Part shown: positions 38,620 to 47,528 of the stretch, in pieces | Layout of the letters: every line of letters begins with the position of its first letter | Position numbering within the stretch: position 1 is the stretch's first letter | Notes under the pieces: model-generated | Databases searched by the model: none | Told to the model about the DNA's origin: nothing | Seen by the model: the letters and a program-made list of their open reading frames with translations, nothing else | Translations under genes and position numbers: made by a program | Assembly (NCBI GenBank): GCA_934525595.1 | Contig: CAKSZJ010000008.1 | Span: forward strand, 43,520-107,519 | Source: an uncultured Chiayiivirga sp. | GTDB taxonomy: Bacteria > Pseudomonadota > Gammaproteobacteria > Xanthomonadales > Xanthomonadaceae | Direction: 5' to 3' | Length of the DNA stretch: 64,000 bases

Positions 38620-41600
38620 TCACCGCCCGCGCCGTCCCCGCGCGGGCTTTGCCGGTTCGGGCAACAGGGAGGTGAGCTGCTGGTAGCGCTCGAACAGAAA
38701 CGCCACGCGCTCGGCATCGGTGGTGAGTCTGGGCGGCCTGCGGCCGGCGGCTTTTTCGGCGGCGAGGTAGGCGGCGTCCACGGCCTTGTCCAGCGCGGCG
38801 TGGGCCTTCACCAGCGCAGGCGGCATGGTCAGCGGGTCGTAGAGGTCGGCCAGGGTGGAATCCGGGAATTGCGCGCGGGCGTCGAGCACGGCTTGGGCGG
38901 CGGCTTCGATGGCGGCGCGGTGCTTTTTCCCTTGCGCGTCATGCGCGCGCGCCGCTTGCGCGTCGTTCCCGTGCTCGCCTTGCGCGCCATTCCCGCGCTC
39001 GACTTGCCCGGTAATCCCGCGCTCGCCTTCCTCGGTAATCCCGCGCTCCTCTTGCTCGTCATTCCCGCGCAGGCGGGCCGCTTCTGACAGACGAATGTCT
39101 GTCCCATCGCTCTTGTGGGGTGCGGCAGGCAGCTCGGGCCAGGGGAAGTTGTTGTAGACGATGCCGCTCGAATACTGGTAGTCACTTTTCATGCGCCCAG
39201 CCACCGCACGCATCCACGCCATGTGCATCTGCGAGGTGAGCACGCCGAAATCGAGCAGGCTGGCACCGGGCACGATCAGCGCCGATCCGCTGGTGATGCA
39301 ATCAGGCTCCAGAAAGCCGCAGGGAATGTAGGCGCGGTTTTCCGACGACACCTTCGGCATGAGCAGGTAACGCGTCGCGGGCTGCCTGTTCTCGCCAAAC
39401 AGTGCCGGCGTCTTTGCCAGCCCTTGCGTGGTCGCGCGGCTGCTGCCCGCGCGAAAGGCGCGACAGGCTTCAACGCGTGCGCGCAGGAAAGCCGATTCCC
39501 GAATCAAGGCGGGCGGGGCATCCACCAGCCAGAGACACCAGCGCACGCGGGAATTGATGAATTCGTCGCCACCGTAGTAACGCCGCACCCAAGGCGCGAT
39601 CTCCGACTCGGCGGCCAGTGCAACGGTGCGTTCCTCCTCGCTGAGGATCAGGTGTCCGTCGTCGATCGGCATGCTGCCGTAGTTGATCGGCGGCGCAGAC
39701 AACGAGACGGACCGGCTGCGCGACTTCAGGAAAACCTCGGGCGCATCGACCAGATACGGATTGATTCGCTTCGCCGGAACACGCTGCGAATCGGAACTCG
39801 GGCTTTGATAGTCGTACAGCAGCGGCTCGGCAACGCGCTCCCGGCCGAATCCAACAATCACGCAGTGCACCGCCGCCACGCCGCGCGCCTCGTTGTTCCA
39901 CTTGAACGTGCGATGCGCAAACTGGATATGCATGCCGCGCCGGTACAGCTCCGACCACAGCACGCCGACCTGCTCGCCTTGGGTGATGGAGTTGGTGGAG
40001 ACGAAGGCGACGCGGATGCCGCCTGCGGATTCCTCAAGAGAAGATCGATGGGACAGACATTCGTCTGTCAGGAGCGGCCCGCTTTCGCGGGAATGACGGG
40101 CGAGGGTGTCGGCCTGCCGGAGGTAGTCGGCGGCCTTGAGATACCACGCACAAACGAAATCCAGCACGCCGGCACCTTTCACGCCGGCGAACACGGCGGC
40201 CATGTCGGCCTTCTGCGCCGCGTTCTGTTCCTTCTTGCCCACGAACGGCGGATTCCCCAGGATGTAGTTCAGCTTCTCCGCCGGCACCACGTCGTTCCAG
40301 TCGATCCGCAGCGCGTTGCCGTGGACGATGGTGGCGGACTTCCTCAGCGGCAGGCGCACCACGTTTTCGCCGAACTGCTCGGACACGCGCAGGTTCATCT
40401 GGTGATCCATCAGCCACATGGCCACCTGCGCGATCTGCGCCGGGAACTCCTCGATTTCGATGCCGTGGAACTGGTCCACGTCCACCAGCACGTGATCCTG
40501 CACGTGCGCCAGCACCGACTGCTGGGTGGCGAACTGGCGCGTCAGCACCTCCAGCTCCAGCGCGCGCAGCTCGCGGTAGGCGATCACCAGGAAGTTGCCG
40601 CAGCCGCAGGCCGGGTCGAGGAATTTCAGCGTGGCCAGCTTGCGGTGCAGCTGCGCGAGTTTCTTCTCGTCGTTGCCGGCCTTGCCTAGCTCGGCCTTCA
40701 GGCCGTCCAGGAACAGCGGGCCGATCAGCTTGAGGATGTTCTTCTCGCTGGTGTAGTGCGCGCCCAGGTTGCGGCGGGCCTTGCTGTCCATCACCGACTG
40801 GAACATCGAGCCGAAGATCGCCGGGCTGATCCGGCTCCAGTCCAGGGTGCTGGCATCAAGCAACAGGCCGCGCATGGGCGCGTTGAAATCGGCCAGCGGC
40901 AGGATTTCCTCGAACAGCTTGCCGTTGACGTAGGGCAGCTCGGCCAGCTGTTCGTCCAGCGTGGTCTGGCGCTTCTCCGGCGCGGTATTGAGCACCTGGA
41001 ACGCGCGCCCCACCCACAGACCCAGATCGGCGCCGTCTTCACTGGTGCGCTGGGCGATGAGGTCGTGGAAGCTCTGCCGCGGGAAGATGCCGGTGTCGTC
41101 GGCGAACAGGCAGAACAGCAGGCGCACCAGCAGCAGCTCCAGCGCGTGACCGTCGTAACCGGCGGCCTTCAGCGCATCGTGCAGCTTGCCCATGCGCTCG
41201 GCGGCCTGCACGTTGACGGGATCTTCTTCCTTGTAGGTGCGGGCCTGGTAGCCGCTGATGAAGCCGAAGCGGCCGATCTGCCTGTGCAGTTCGGCGAGGG
41301 CAAACTCGCTGCGCTCGCCGGTTTCCAGATCGTGCAGGCGCAGGCGCTGGAAGTCTGAGACCAGCACGAAGCGCGGCAGCTCGGCGTCCTTGATGCCGGC
41401 GAAATAGTCGGTGGCCTGCTGGAACGCGGCGTCCAGGTCGCGGCCTTCGCTCTTGTGCTCGGCCAGCATCACGCCCGGCCAGAACACGTCGATGCGGCCG
41501 TGCCGACTGCCGCTGAAGCGCTGCGCCTTCTGCTCGAACACCGCAACGCGGCGTCGGTTGACCCCGAACACGTTGAAGAACTCGTTCCAGAAGCTCTGCG

Positions 41601-41685
41601 CCTCGGCGCGCTCGCTGGATTCCCCCGCCCACTCCCGGGCAAAGGCGCGCGCGCGGTCGCGGATTTCGTTGAGGCTCAACGGCAT
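38620..41685 (-). CDS. Single-chain MmeI-like restriction-modification (type IIG/IIL) protein
   Basis: 1021 residues. A nuclease-like motif of PD-(D/E)xK type is near the N-terminus (GRIDVFWPGVMLAEHKS, about 63-79). A helical spacer follows, then the methyltransferase with LDPACGCGNFLVIAYREL (motif I, about 355) and NYILGNPPFVGKK (motif IV, about 477), an adenine-N6 signature. The rest is a target-recognition region. This order is that of MmeI-family enzymes, which cut and methylate with one chain. Two mobile-type palindromic repeats are inserted in frame (39060-39115 and 40035-40095), and a 24-bp tandem repeat lies near the C-terminus. The frame is intact throughout. The strong start is the ATG at 41685. 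Confidence 0.88.
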   Translation of the reverse strand: MPLSLNEIRDRARAFAREWAGESSERAEAQSFWNEFFNVFGVNRRRVAVFEQKAQRFSGSRHGRIDVFWPGVMLAEHKSEGRDLDAAFQQATDYFAGIKDAELPRFVLVSDFQRLRLHDLETGERSEFALAELHRQIGRFGFISGYQARTYKEEDPVNVQAAERMGKLHDALKAAGYDGHALELLLVRLLFCLFADDTGIFPRQSFHDLIAQRTSEDGADLGLWVGRAFQVLNTAPEKRQTTLDEQLAELPYVNGKLFEEILPLADFNAPMRGLLLDASTLDWSRISPAIFGSMFQSVMDSKARRNLGAHYTSEKNILKLIGPLFLDGLKAELGKAGNDEKKLAQLHRKLATLKFLDPACGCGNFLVIAYRELRALELEVLTRQFATQQSVLAHVQDHVLVDVDQFHGIEIEEFPAQIAQVAMWLMDHQMNLRVSEQFGENVVRLPLRKSATIVHGNALRIDWNDVVPAEKLNYILGNPPFVGKKEQNAAQKADMAAVFAGVKGAGVLDFVCAWYLKAADYLRQADTLARHSRESGPLLTDECLSHRSSLEESAGGIRVAFVSTNSITQGEQVGVLWSELYRRGMHIQFAHRTFKWNNEARGVAAVHCVIVGFGRERVAEPLLYDYQSPSSDSQRVPAKRINPYLVDAPEVFLKSRSRSVSLSAPPINYGSMPIDDGHLILSEEERTVALAAESEIAPWVRRYYGGDEFINSRVRWCLWLVDAPPALIRESAFLRARVEACRAFRAGSSRATTQGLAKTPALFGENRQPATRYLLMPKVSSENRAYIPCGFLEPDCITSGSALIVPGASLLDFGVLTSQMHMAWMRAVAGRMKSDYQYSSGIVYNNFPWPELPAAPHKSDGTDIRLSEAARLRGNDEQEERGITEEGERGITGQVERGNGAQGEHGNDAQAARAHDAQGKKHRAAIEAAAQAVLDARAQFPDSTLADLYDPLTMPPALVKAHAALDKAVDAAYLAAEKAAGRRPPRLTTDAERVAFLFERYQQLTSLLPEPAKPARGRRGR
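38926..39069 (-). repeat. 24-bp coding tandem repeat, 6 degenerate units
   Basis: In the restriction-methylation protein, six consecutive 8-residue units: RGNDEQEE, RGITEEGE, RGITGQVE, RGNGAQGE, HGNDAQAA and RAHDAQGK. The first unit overlaps the GCGGGAATGAC arm of the mobile repeat at 39060, which suggests that arm seeded the amplification. Confidence 0.8.
39060..39115 (+). repeat. Mobile palindromic repeat, copy 1 (in coding sequence)
   Basis: CATTCCCGCGCAGGCGGG, then a short link and GACAGAC-GAAT-GTCTGTC, ending CCCATCGCTCTTG. Two inverted repeats make up the element. It is the same sequence as 40035-40095 in opposite orientation. In the protein it is read as HKSDGTDIRLSEAARLRGND. Confidence 0.85.
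40035..40095 (-). repeat. Mobile palindromic repeat, copy 2 (in coding sequence)
   Basis: Inverted relative to copy 1, about 61 bases, differing by a 4-5-base insertion and a few substitutions; the CCCGC/GCGGG arms here carry the classic CTTTC centre. In the protein it is read as RHSRESGPLLTDECLSHRSS, between the methyltransferase segment KAADYLRQ and RVAFVSTNS, i.e. in a surface loop. Confidence 0.85.
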
Positions 41686-41812
41686 GGTGCGATGTTCCGG
41701 ACGGCAGGCCAGGCCGGATTGTAGCCACGCAGGCAGGGATCCCGTGCGTGCGACGTCGACGCAATGCCCTCACCGCCGCCCGATGGCGACAGTGATGGCG
41801 TGCGCTGCGGGA

Positions 41813-42586
41813 TCAGTCGAACCGCAGGTGCTTGACCGACTTGCCGCGGCGGCGGATCAGCTTGAGCGATTCGATGCCGATCTGGATGTGGCGTTCGACG
41901 AAGTTGGTGGTGATCACGGCGTCGCTGGCTTCGGTTTTCACGCCCTCGGGAATCATCGGCTGGTCGGACACCAGCAGCAGTGCGCCGGAGGGGATCGAGT
42001 TGGCGAAGCCGGCCGCGAAGATGGTCGCGGTTTCCATGTCCACCGCCATGCAGCGCATCAGGCGCAGGCGCTCCTTGAAGGCCTCGTCGTGCTCCCAGAC
42101 GCGGCGGTTGGTGGTGTAGACGGTGCCGGTCCAGTAGTCGTGGCCCAGATCGCGAATGGTGGTGGACACCACGCGCTGCAGGGCGAACGCCGGCAGCGCC
42201 GGCACTTCCGGGGGCATGTAGTCGTTGGAGGTGCCCTCGCCGCGGATCGCGGCGATCGGCAGGATCAGATCGCCGAGCTGGTTCTTCTTCTTGAGCCCGC
42301 CGGTCTTGCCCAGGAACAACACCGCCTTGGGCGCGATCGCGGAGAGCAGGTCCATCATGGTGGCGGCATTGGGGCTGCCCATGCCGAAGTTGATGATGGT
42401 GATGCCATCCACCGTGCAGCTGGGCATGGGACGATCGCGCCCGACCACTTGGCCATCCATCATGCGGGCGAAATGATCGACGTAGCCGCCGAAGTTGGTG
42501 AGCAGGATGTGCTCGCCGAAGGAATCCAGCGGCACGCCGGTGTAGCGTGGCAGCCAGTTGGTGACGATCTCGTGTTTTTCTTTCAT
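41813..42586 (-). CDS. AMP nucleosidase-like protein
   Basis: 257 residues, phosphorylase/nucleosidase fold: INFGMGSPNAATMMDLL near residue 65, LFLGKTGGLKKKNQLGDLILP near 90, then MAVDMETATIFAAGFA with the Met-Glu active-site block, and VSDQPMIPEG. E. coli AMP nucleosidase (Amn) is 484 residues with an extra regulatory N-terminal domain that is missing here; this corresponds to the catalytic domain alone. It should split AMP to adenine and ribose 5-phosphate. The start at MKEKHEIVTNWLPRY follows family similarity. Confidence 0.9.
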   Translation of the reverse strand: MKEKHEIVTNWLPRYTGVPLDSFGEHILLTNFGGYVDHFARMMDGQVVGRDRPMPSCTVDGITIINFGMGSPNAATMMDLLSAIAPKAVLFLGKTGGLKKKNQLGDLILPIAAIRGEGTSNDYMPPEVPALPAFALQRVVSTTIRDLGHDYWTGTVYTTNRRVWEHDEAFKERLRLMRCMAVDMETATIFAAGFANSIPSGALLLVSDQPMIPEGVKTEASDAVITTNFVERHIQIGIESLKLIRRRGKSVKHLRFD

Positions 42587-42682
42587 GGGAACATTCCGGC
42601 AGGACGCCGGCGGCACCGCGCCGGCAGGAGTCATTCATTCATCAGGCCGCGGGATTCTAGCCGCACGCGGCCGAACCGCGCG

Positions 42683-43750
42683 CTACTGCCAGCGCGCGGC
42701 GATGCGGCGGGCCAGGGCATAGGGTTCCGGATCGTTGCGATTGGTCAGCAGCACCACGGTCAGGCGCTGCGCCGGCCAGCGCAGGATGACGTTGCGAAAT
42801 CCGATGCTTTCGCCCGAGTGCCACTGCAGGCCATCCTGCAGCCGCCAGCCGAAACCGTAGCCGGCCACGTCCGGTTCGTCGGTCGCGGTGGCGGGCGTGA
42901 CGGCGAGCGTGCGCCAGGGGTCGTGCAGCAGGCGCTCGTCGTAGAGGGCCGCGTCCCAGCGCGCCAGATCGTCGATCGAGGCGTAGATTCCGCCGTCGCC
43001 GAGCACCGCGCTGGTGGTGCTCTGGTCGGTGCGCTGCCAGGCCTCGTCGATGAAGCTGTAGCCGAAGGCGCGCTCGGGCACCTGGCTGCGGCCGTCCTCG
43101 AAAGCCACCGAATCCATGCCCAGCGGCAGGAAGATGCGTTCGCGCAGGAAATCGGCGTAGCGCTGCCCGCTGGCGCGCTCCACGATCAGGGCGAGAAGGG
43201 CGTAGCCGCTGTTGCTGTAGCGATAGCCGGTGCCCGGATCGAAATAGCCGCCGTTCTCGCGTGAAACGAGATCCAGCACGTCGGCATCGTGTACCTGCCG
43301 GGTGTCGGCCGGATCCATCAGGTCCTCGTAGTCCAGCAGGCCGCTGGTGTGGCTGAGCAGGTGTCGCAAGGTGATCGCATCGGCCGAGGACGGCAGCTCG
43401 GGCAGCCAGCGCCGCGCCGGATCGTCGATCGACAGCACGCCATCCTGCGCCAGCAGCAGGACGGCCGTGGCGGTGAACTGCTTGCTGATCGAGGCCAGCC
43501 GGAACGCGGTGGCGGGCGTCACCGCGCGCGCGGCTTCCAGGTCGGCCAGGCCGAACCCGCGTCGCACCACCGCCTCGCCGTTGCGGATCACCAGGAGCGC
43601 CGCTCCCGGGACATTCCCCTGGTACGCGCGCAGATCCTCGTCAACCACATCAGCGGGTGCGCGGCTCACGTCGCGCATCGCGGAGTGGCAGCCAGCCAGC
43701 GCGAGCACAGCCGCAAGGCCGGACGACAGAATTTTGGTTGAGCCGGACAT
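42683..43750 (-). CDS. Lipoprotein serine hydrolase of the beta-lactamase/class C penicillin-binding type
   Basis: 355 residues. Signal sequence with lipobox ALAGC (about 20). Catalytic SISKQF (SxxK, about 95), YSN motif in YRYSNSGYALL (about 180) and HSGES in place of KTG (about 325). Proteins of this family (serine hydrolase, PF00144) are mostly esterases or peptidases, and the HSG motif is usual for them. A true beta-lactamase role is unlikely. It lies 96 bases downstream of the AMP nucleosidase start region on the same strand. Confidence 0.87.
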   Translation of the reverse strand: MSGSTKILSSGLAAVLALAGCHSAMRDVSRAPADVVDEDLRAYQGNVPGAALLVIRNGEAVVRRGFGLADLEAARAVTPATAFRLASISKQFTATAVLLLAQDGVLSIDDPARRWLPELPSSADAITLRHLLSHTSGLLDYEDLMDPADTRQVHDADVLDLVSRENGGYFDPGTGYRYSNSGYALLALIVERASGQRYADFLRERIFLPLGMDSVAFEDGRSQVPERAFGYSFIDEAWQRTDQSTTSAVLGDGGIYASIDDLARWDAALYDERLLHDPWRTLAVTPATATDEPDVAGYGFGWRLQDGLQWHSGESIGFRNVILRWPAQRLTVVLLTNRNDPEPYALARRIAARWQ

Positions 43751-43969
43751 GGTGCCATTCCACGAGGTCCGCAGGAGAGCGCGCGAGCGTACAGGCAAAC
43801 GCCCGCCATCGCGCCGCCCGGCGGCAGCGGCCAACCCCGATCTACCCCATGCGGGTAGGCGAACGGCGGCACCTCTGGCAGGATGGGGCACAGCACCGCC
43901 GGCCGCTGGACTCGCAATCACCGGCTCCAACGCGCACAATCGTTTCGTCGCTCCACCGAGACAGCCCCA

Positions 43970-44314
43970 ATGAGCAGCCGCTTCTTCATCACCCTGCCCG
44001 ATCCGTCCGCCGCCCGCGGCAGCGACCCGGATTTCGCCTTCCAGGCGCACGGTGCCGAGGCGTTTGCGCGCGAGCTGCGCGATGCGCTGGCCTCGCCCGC
44101 GCTGTTCGAGCGCTGGCGCGCCCGTCAGGACGACCCTGACGCGGTGGATCCGCATCTGGGGGAGATCGACCCCGATGCCGAGGTGCGCGCGCGCCAGAAG
44201 GATCTGGCGATCGACCTGGAAGTGGATACGTCACTGCCGGGCGCGATCTTGCGCCAGCGCCTGCGCTGGCTTGCGGGAAGCGCCTGGCAGCTGCGCGACG
44301 TGGGAGAGACCTGA
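43970..44314 (+). CDS. Small soluble protein, unknown function
   Basis: 114 residues, acidic, no signal and no membrane segment. It opens with MSSRFFITLPDPSAARGSDP, has VDPHLGEIDPDAEVRARQKDLAIDLEV in the middle and ends in RLRWLAGSAWQLRDVGET. The regular pattern of Asp-Pro pairs and the clear helical segments argue for a real protein; I recall comparable short proteins in Xanthomonadales but no function. It stands 97 bases ahead of the response-regulator gene in the same direction. Confidence 0.65.
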   Translation: MSSRFFITLPDPSAARGSDPDFAFQAHGAEAFARELRDALASPALFERWRARQDDPDAVDPHLGEIDPDAEVRARQKDLAIDLEVDTSLPGAILRQRLRWLAGSAWQLRDVGET

Positions 44315-44411
44315 AGAACGCGCACAGTCAACCGGGGGCTGCAGCGGCGCGACGCAACCGCGTTGGAGATGCCCGGACACGCGACGGCAATAAAGAGCAT
44401 ACGGGGGACGG

Positions 44412-45017
44412 ATGGGACTCTTTGATCGATTGACCAGGCTGTTCGGCAGGGGCGAGCCGCAATCCACTGCGCCCGCCGCGCCGCCGGAATCGGATGGCGT
44501 GGAGGCGCCGGATTCAGCGGCGGCGGCGCTGTCCGACGATTCGTCCAGAGCGTCGGCGAACGGACCGCCCAATGGCCGCGAACGTCGCCAGTACGACCGC
44601 ACACCGATCGCCGACGGGGTCCGCGTGCTCGTGGTGGACGACTCTCCGACCATCGTGCTGATGCTGCGGCGCATGCTGGCGCAGAACGGCTACGAGGTCA
44701 GCGAGGCGTCCGACGCCGAAACCGGCCTGGAAATCGCCCGCAACACCCTGCCACACCTGGTTTTCCTGGACATCGTTCTGCCCGGCATGAACGGCTTCGA
44801 GGCGCTGCGCCGCCTGCGCCGCGATCCAGTGACGCGCGGCATTCCGGTCATCATGATCTCGGGCAACGAGCTGGCCACCGAGCAGTTCTACGCCCAGCGC
44901 ATCGGCGCCGACGACTTCATGAAGAAGCCGTTCTCGCGCTCGGAGGTCTTCATGCGCATCGAGAAGATGCTCGGTCCGGATCGCATCCCGCACCGCCAGG
45001 CCGTTTCGGTCGGCTGA
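44412..45017 (+). CDS. CheY-like response regulator with an N-terminal extension
   Basis: 201 residues. Residues 1-70 are a Pro/Ala/Ser-rich unstructured extension starting MGLFDRLTRLFGRG. Then comes a receiver domain: VRVLVVDDSPTIVLMLRR (acidic pair), the phosphoacceptor Asp in LVFLDIVLPGMNGFEALR, the Thr/Ser switch in PVIMISGNE and the Lys in FMKKPFSRSE. There is no output domain. Single-receiver regulators with this profile occur in Pil-Chp twitching systems (PilG/PilH), but the partners are not in the window. An amphipathic N-terminus FDRLTRLFG might attach it to the membrane. Confidence 0.88.
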   Translation: MGLFDRLTRLFGRGEPQSTAPAAPPESDGVEAPDSAAAALSDDSSRASANGPPNGRERRQYDRTPIADGVRVLVVDDSPTIVLMLRRMLAQNGYEVSEASDAETGLEIARNTLPHLVFLDIVLPGMNGFEALRRLRRDPVTRGIPVIMISGNELATEQFYAQRIGADDFMKKPFSRSEVFMRIEKMLGPDRIPHRQAVSVG

Positions 45018-45056
45018 TCCAGCGCGTCGTCGCGACGCGCCGGACCGTCCCTGCTC

Positions 45057-47354
45057 TCATTCGCCTGCGGGCTGCGCTTCCTGCGCGGTGCGGATCTGCG
45101 CGTCCACCGCCGCGATGGCCGTCATGTTGACCACCCGCCGCACGGTCGCCGCCGGAGTCAGGATGTGCGCCGAACCGTTCACGCCCATCAGAATGGGCCC
45201 GAGACCCACGCCGTCGGTCATGGAGCGCACCAGGTTGTAGGCGGTGTTGGCCGTGCTGAGATCGGGGAAGGCGAAGAGGTTGGCGCGGCCCTTCAGGCGC
45301 GAGCCCGGGAACAGCCGATCGCGCACCGCCGGATCAAGCGCGGCATCCACCTGCATCTCGCCCTCCGCCTCCAGGCTCGGGGCGCGCTTGCGGATCAGCT
45401 TCAGCGCATCGCGCATCTTCTGGGCGCCGGCGTCGTCGCGGCTGCCGAAGTTGGAGTGCGAGATCAGCGCCAGCTTGGGCTCGATGCCGAACAGCTTGAG
45501 CCGCAGGCTGGCCTGCAGCGCGGCTTCGGCAATCATCTCCGCGTTGGGTTCGACCTGCACGTGGGTATCGACGAAGAAGAACACGCCCTTGTCGTTGATG
45601 ACCGCCGACAGCGCCGCGGTGCGCGATACGCCGGGGTCGCGGCCCAGCACGTTGAGGATGTAGGCCAGCTTTTTCTGGTAGCGCCCGACGATGCCGCACA
45701 GCATCGCATCGGCCTCGCCCCGGCGCAGCATCAGCGCCGCGATCACCGTCGCGCGCGAGCGCACCACGGCCTTCGCCGCCGCCGGCGTGACGCCACGACG
45801 CGCCATGATCTCGTGGTAGAGCTGCCAGTAGTCGTTGAAACGCGGGTCGTCGTCGATGTTGGTGAGGTCGAAGTGCTCGCCGGCTCGGATGCGCAGCCCG
45901 AGGCGCCGGATGCGCGACTCGATCACCGCCGGGCGGCCGATCAGGATCGGTCTGGCCAGCCCCTCGTCCACCACGGTCTGCACCGCGCGCAGCACGGTTT
46001 CCTCCTCGCCCTCGGCATAGACCACGCGCTGCACGTTGACGCGCGCCTGGGAAAACACCGGCTTCATCGCCATGCCGCTGCGGAACACGAACTGGTTGAG
46101 CTTGTCGCGGTAGGCACCGAAGTCCTCGATCGGGCGCGTGGCCACGCCCGAGCTCATCGCGGCGCGCGCCACCGCCGGCGCCAGCATTTCCATCAGGCGC
46201 GGATCGAACGGGCGCGGGATGAGGTAGTCGCGCCCGAAGCTGGGCACGTCGTCGCCGTAGGCGGCGCCCAGGTCGCTGGCCTCCATGCGGGTGAGCGCCG
46301 CGATGGCGTGCACGCAGGCCAGCTTCATCTCCTCGGTGATGGTAGTGGCACCCACGTCCAGCGCGCCGCGGAAGATGTAGGGGAAGCACAGCGCGTTGTT
46401 GACCTGATTGGGATAGTCCGAGCGCCCGGTGGCGATGATCGCGTCGGACCGCACCGCACGGGCGTCCTCGGGCAGGATTTCCGGATAGGGGTTGGCAAGC
46501 GCCAGGATGATGGGATTTTCGGCCATGCCCGCCACCATCTCGGGCTTGAGCACACCGCCGGCCGAGAGGCCGAGGAAGATGTCGGCGCCGGCGACGATTT
46601 CCCCCAGAGAGCGCTTGTCGGTGTCGCGCGCGTAGCGCGCCTTGTCCGGATCCAGGTGCGGGCGGCCGGTGTAGAGCACGCCCTCGCGATCGACCGCCAG
46701 GATGTTTTCCGGCCTCATGCCCAGCGCCACGAGCATGTCGAGGCAGGCGATGCCGGCCGCGCCCGCGCCGGCGGTGGCGAGCTTCACCTCCTCGATGCGC
46801 TTGCCGGCCACCAGCAGCGCGTTGACCACGGCGGCACCGACGATGATGGCGGTGCCGTGCTGATCGTCGTGGAACACCGGAATTTTCATCCGCTCGCGCA
46901 GCTTGCGCTCGACGATGAAGCACTCCGGTGCCTTGATGTCCTCCAGGTTGATGCCGCCGAAAGTCGGCTCCAGGCTGGCGATGATCTCGACCAGCTTGTC
47001 CGGGTCGTTCTCGTCGATCTCGATGTCGAACACGTCGATACCGGCGAACTTCTGGAACAGCACGCCCTTGCCTTCCATCACCGGTTTGCCGGCCAGCGGC
47101 CCAATGTTGCCCAGGCCCAGCACCGCGGTGCCGTTGGTGATGACCGCGACCAGGTTGGCGCGCGCGGTCAGCTCGCTGGCGGCGTTCGGATCGGCGACGA
47201 TCTCCTCGCAGGCGTGCGCCACGCCGGGCGAATAGGCCAGCGCCAGATCCCGCTGGGTCACCATCGCCTTGGTCGGCGCCACCTTGATCTTGCCGGGCGG
47301 ATCCTGCCGGTGGTAATCGAGGGCGGCCTGGCGGAAGGCGTCTTGGCTGGACAT
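45057..47354 (-). CDS. maeB: NADP-dependent malic enzyme with phosphotransacetylase-like domain
   Basis: 765 residues, the usual length. The N-terminal malic enzyme (about 1-420) has [37 protein letters not shown], and the nucleotide-binding [13 protein letters not shown]. The C-terminal domain (about 430-765) resembles phosphate acetyltransferase ([28 protein letters not shown]), known to be regulatory and inactive as transacetylase. It converts malate to pyruvate with NADPH formation. Convergent with the response regulator; a GC palindrome lies between the stops (45022-45040). Confidence 0.96.
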   Translation of the reverse strand: MSSQDAFRQAALDYHRQDPPGKIKVAPTKAMVTQRDLALAYSPGVAHACEEIVADPNAASELTARANLVAVITNGTAVLGLGNIGPLAGKPVMEGKGVLFQKFAGIDVFDIEIDENDPDKLVEIIASLEPTFGGINLEDIKAPECFIVERKLRERMKIPVFHDDQHGTAIIVGAAVVNALLVAGKRIEEVKLATAGAGAAGIACLDMLVALGMRPENILAVDREGVLYTGRPHLDPDKARYARDTDKRSLGEIVAGADIFLGLSAGGVLKPEMVAGMAENPIILALANPYPEILPEDARAVRSDAIIATGRSDYPNQVNNALCFPYIFRGALDVGATTITEEMKLACVHAIAALTRMEASDLGAAYGDDVPSFGRDYLIPRPFDPRLMEMLAPAVARAAMSSGVATRPIEDFGAYRDKLNQFVFRSGMAMKPVFSQARVNVQRVVYAEGEEETVLRAVQTVVDEGLARPILIGRPAVIESRIRRLGLRIRAGEHFDLTNIDDDPRFNDYWQLYHEIMARRGVTPAAAKAVVRSRATVIAALMLRRGEADAMLCGIVGRYQKKLAYILNVLGRDPGVSRTAALSAVINDKGVFFFVDTHVQVEPNAEMIAEAALQASLRLKLFGIEPKLALISHSNFGSRDDAGAQKMRDALKLIRKRAPSLEAEGEMQVDAALDPAVRDRLFPGSRLKGRANLFAFPDLSTANTAYNLVRSMTDGVGLGPILMGVNGSAHILTPAATVRRVVNMTAIAAVDAQIRTAQEAQPAGE

Positions 47355-47528
47355 GGGCTGGCTCTGGAAAATGGAGGGCGGGAAACCGGATTCTAGCGCG
47401 CGCGCCGCCGCTTCGCGGCCCGTGACGCAGCCGATGCGGGTGACGCGGCGCAGCGCCTCATCATTCCCGGCGTGGCCGGACGATTTGAACGACAATGCCG
47501 CCCGAAAGGATCTGGACATGGAGCGCCG

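Noticed and set aside
42683..43750. Antibiotic-resistance beta-lactamase
   Set aside because: The HSG motif and lipobox fit esterase/peptidase-type serine hydrolases; no evidence for beta-lactam hydrolysis.
45022..45040. GC palindrome between the response regulator and maeB as a terminator
   Set aside because: An 8-bp stem with a 3-base loop but no T-run on either strand; too weak to annotate separately.
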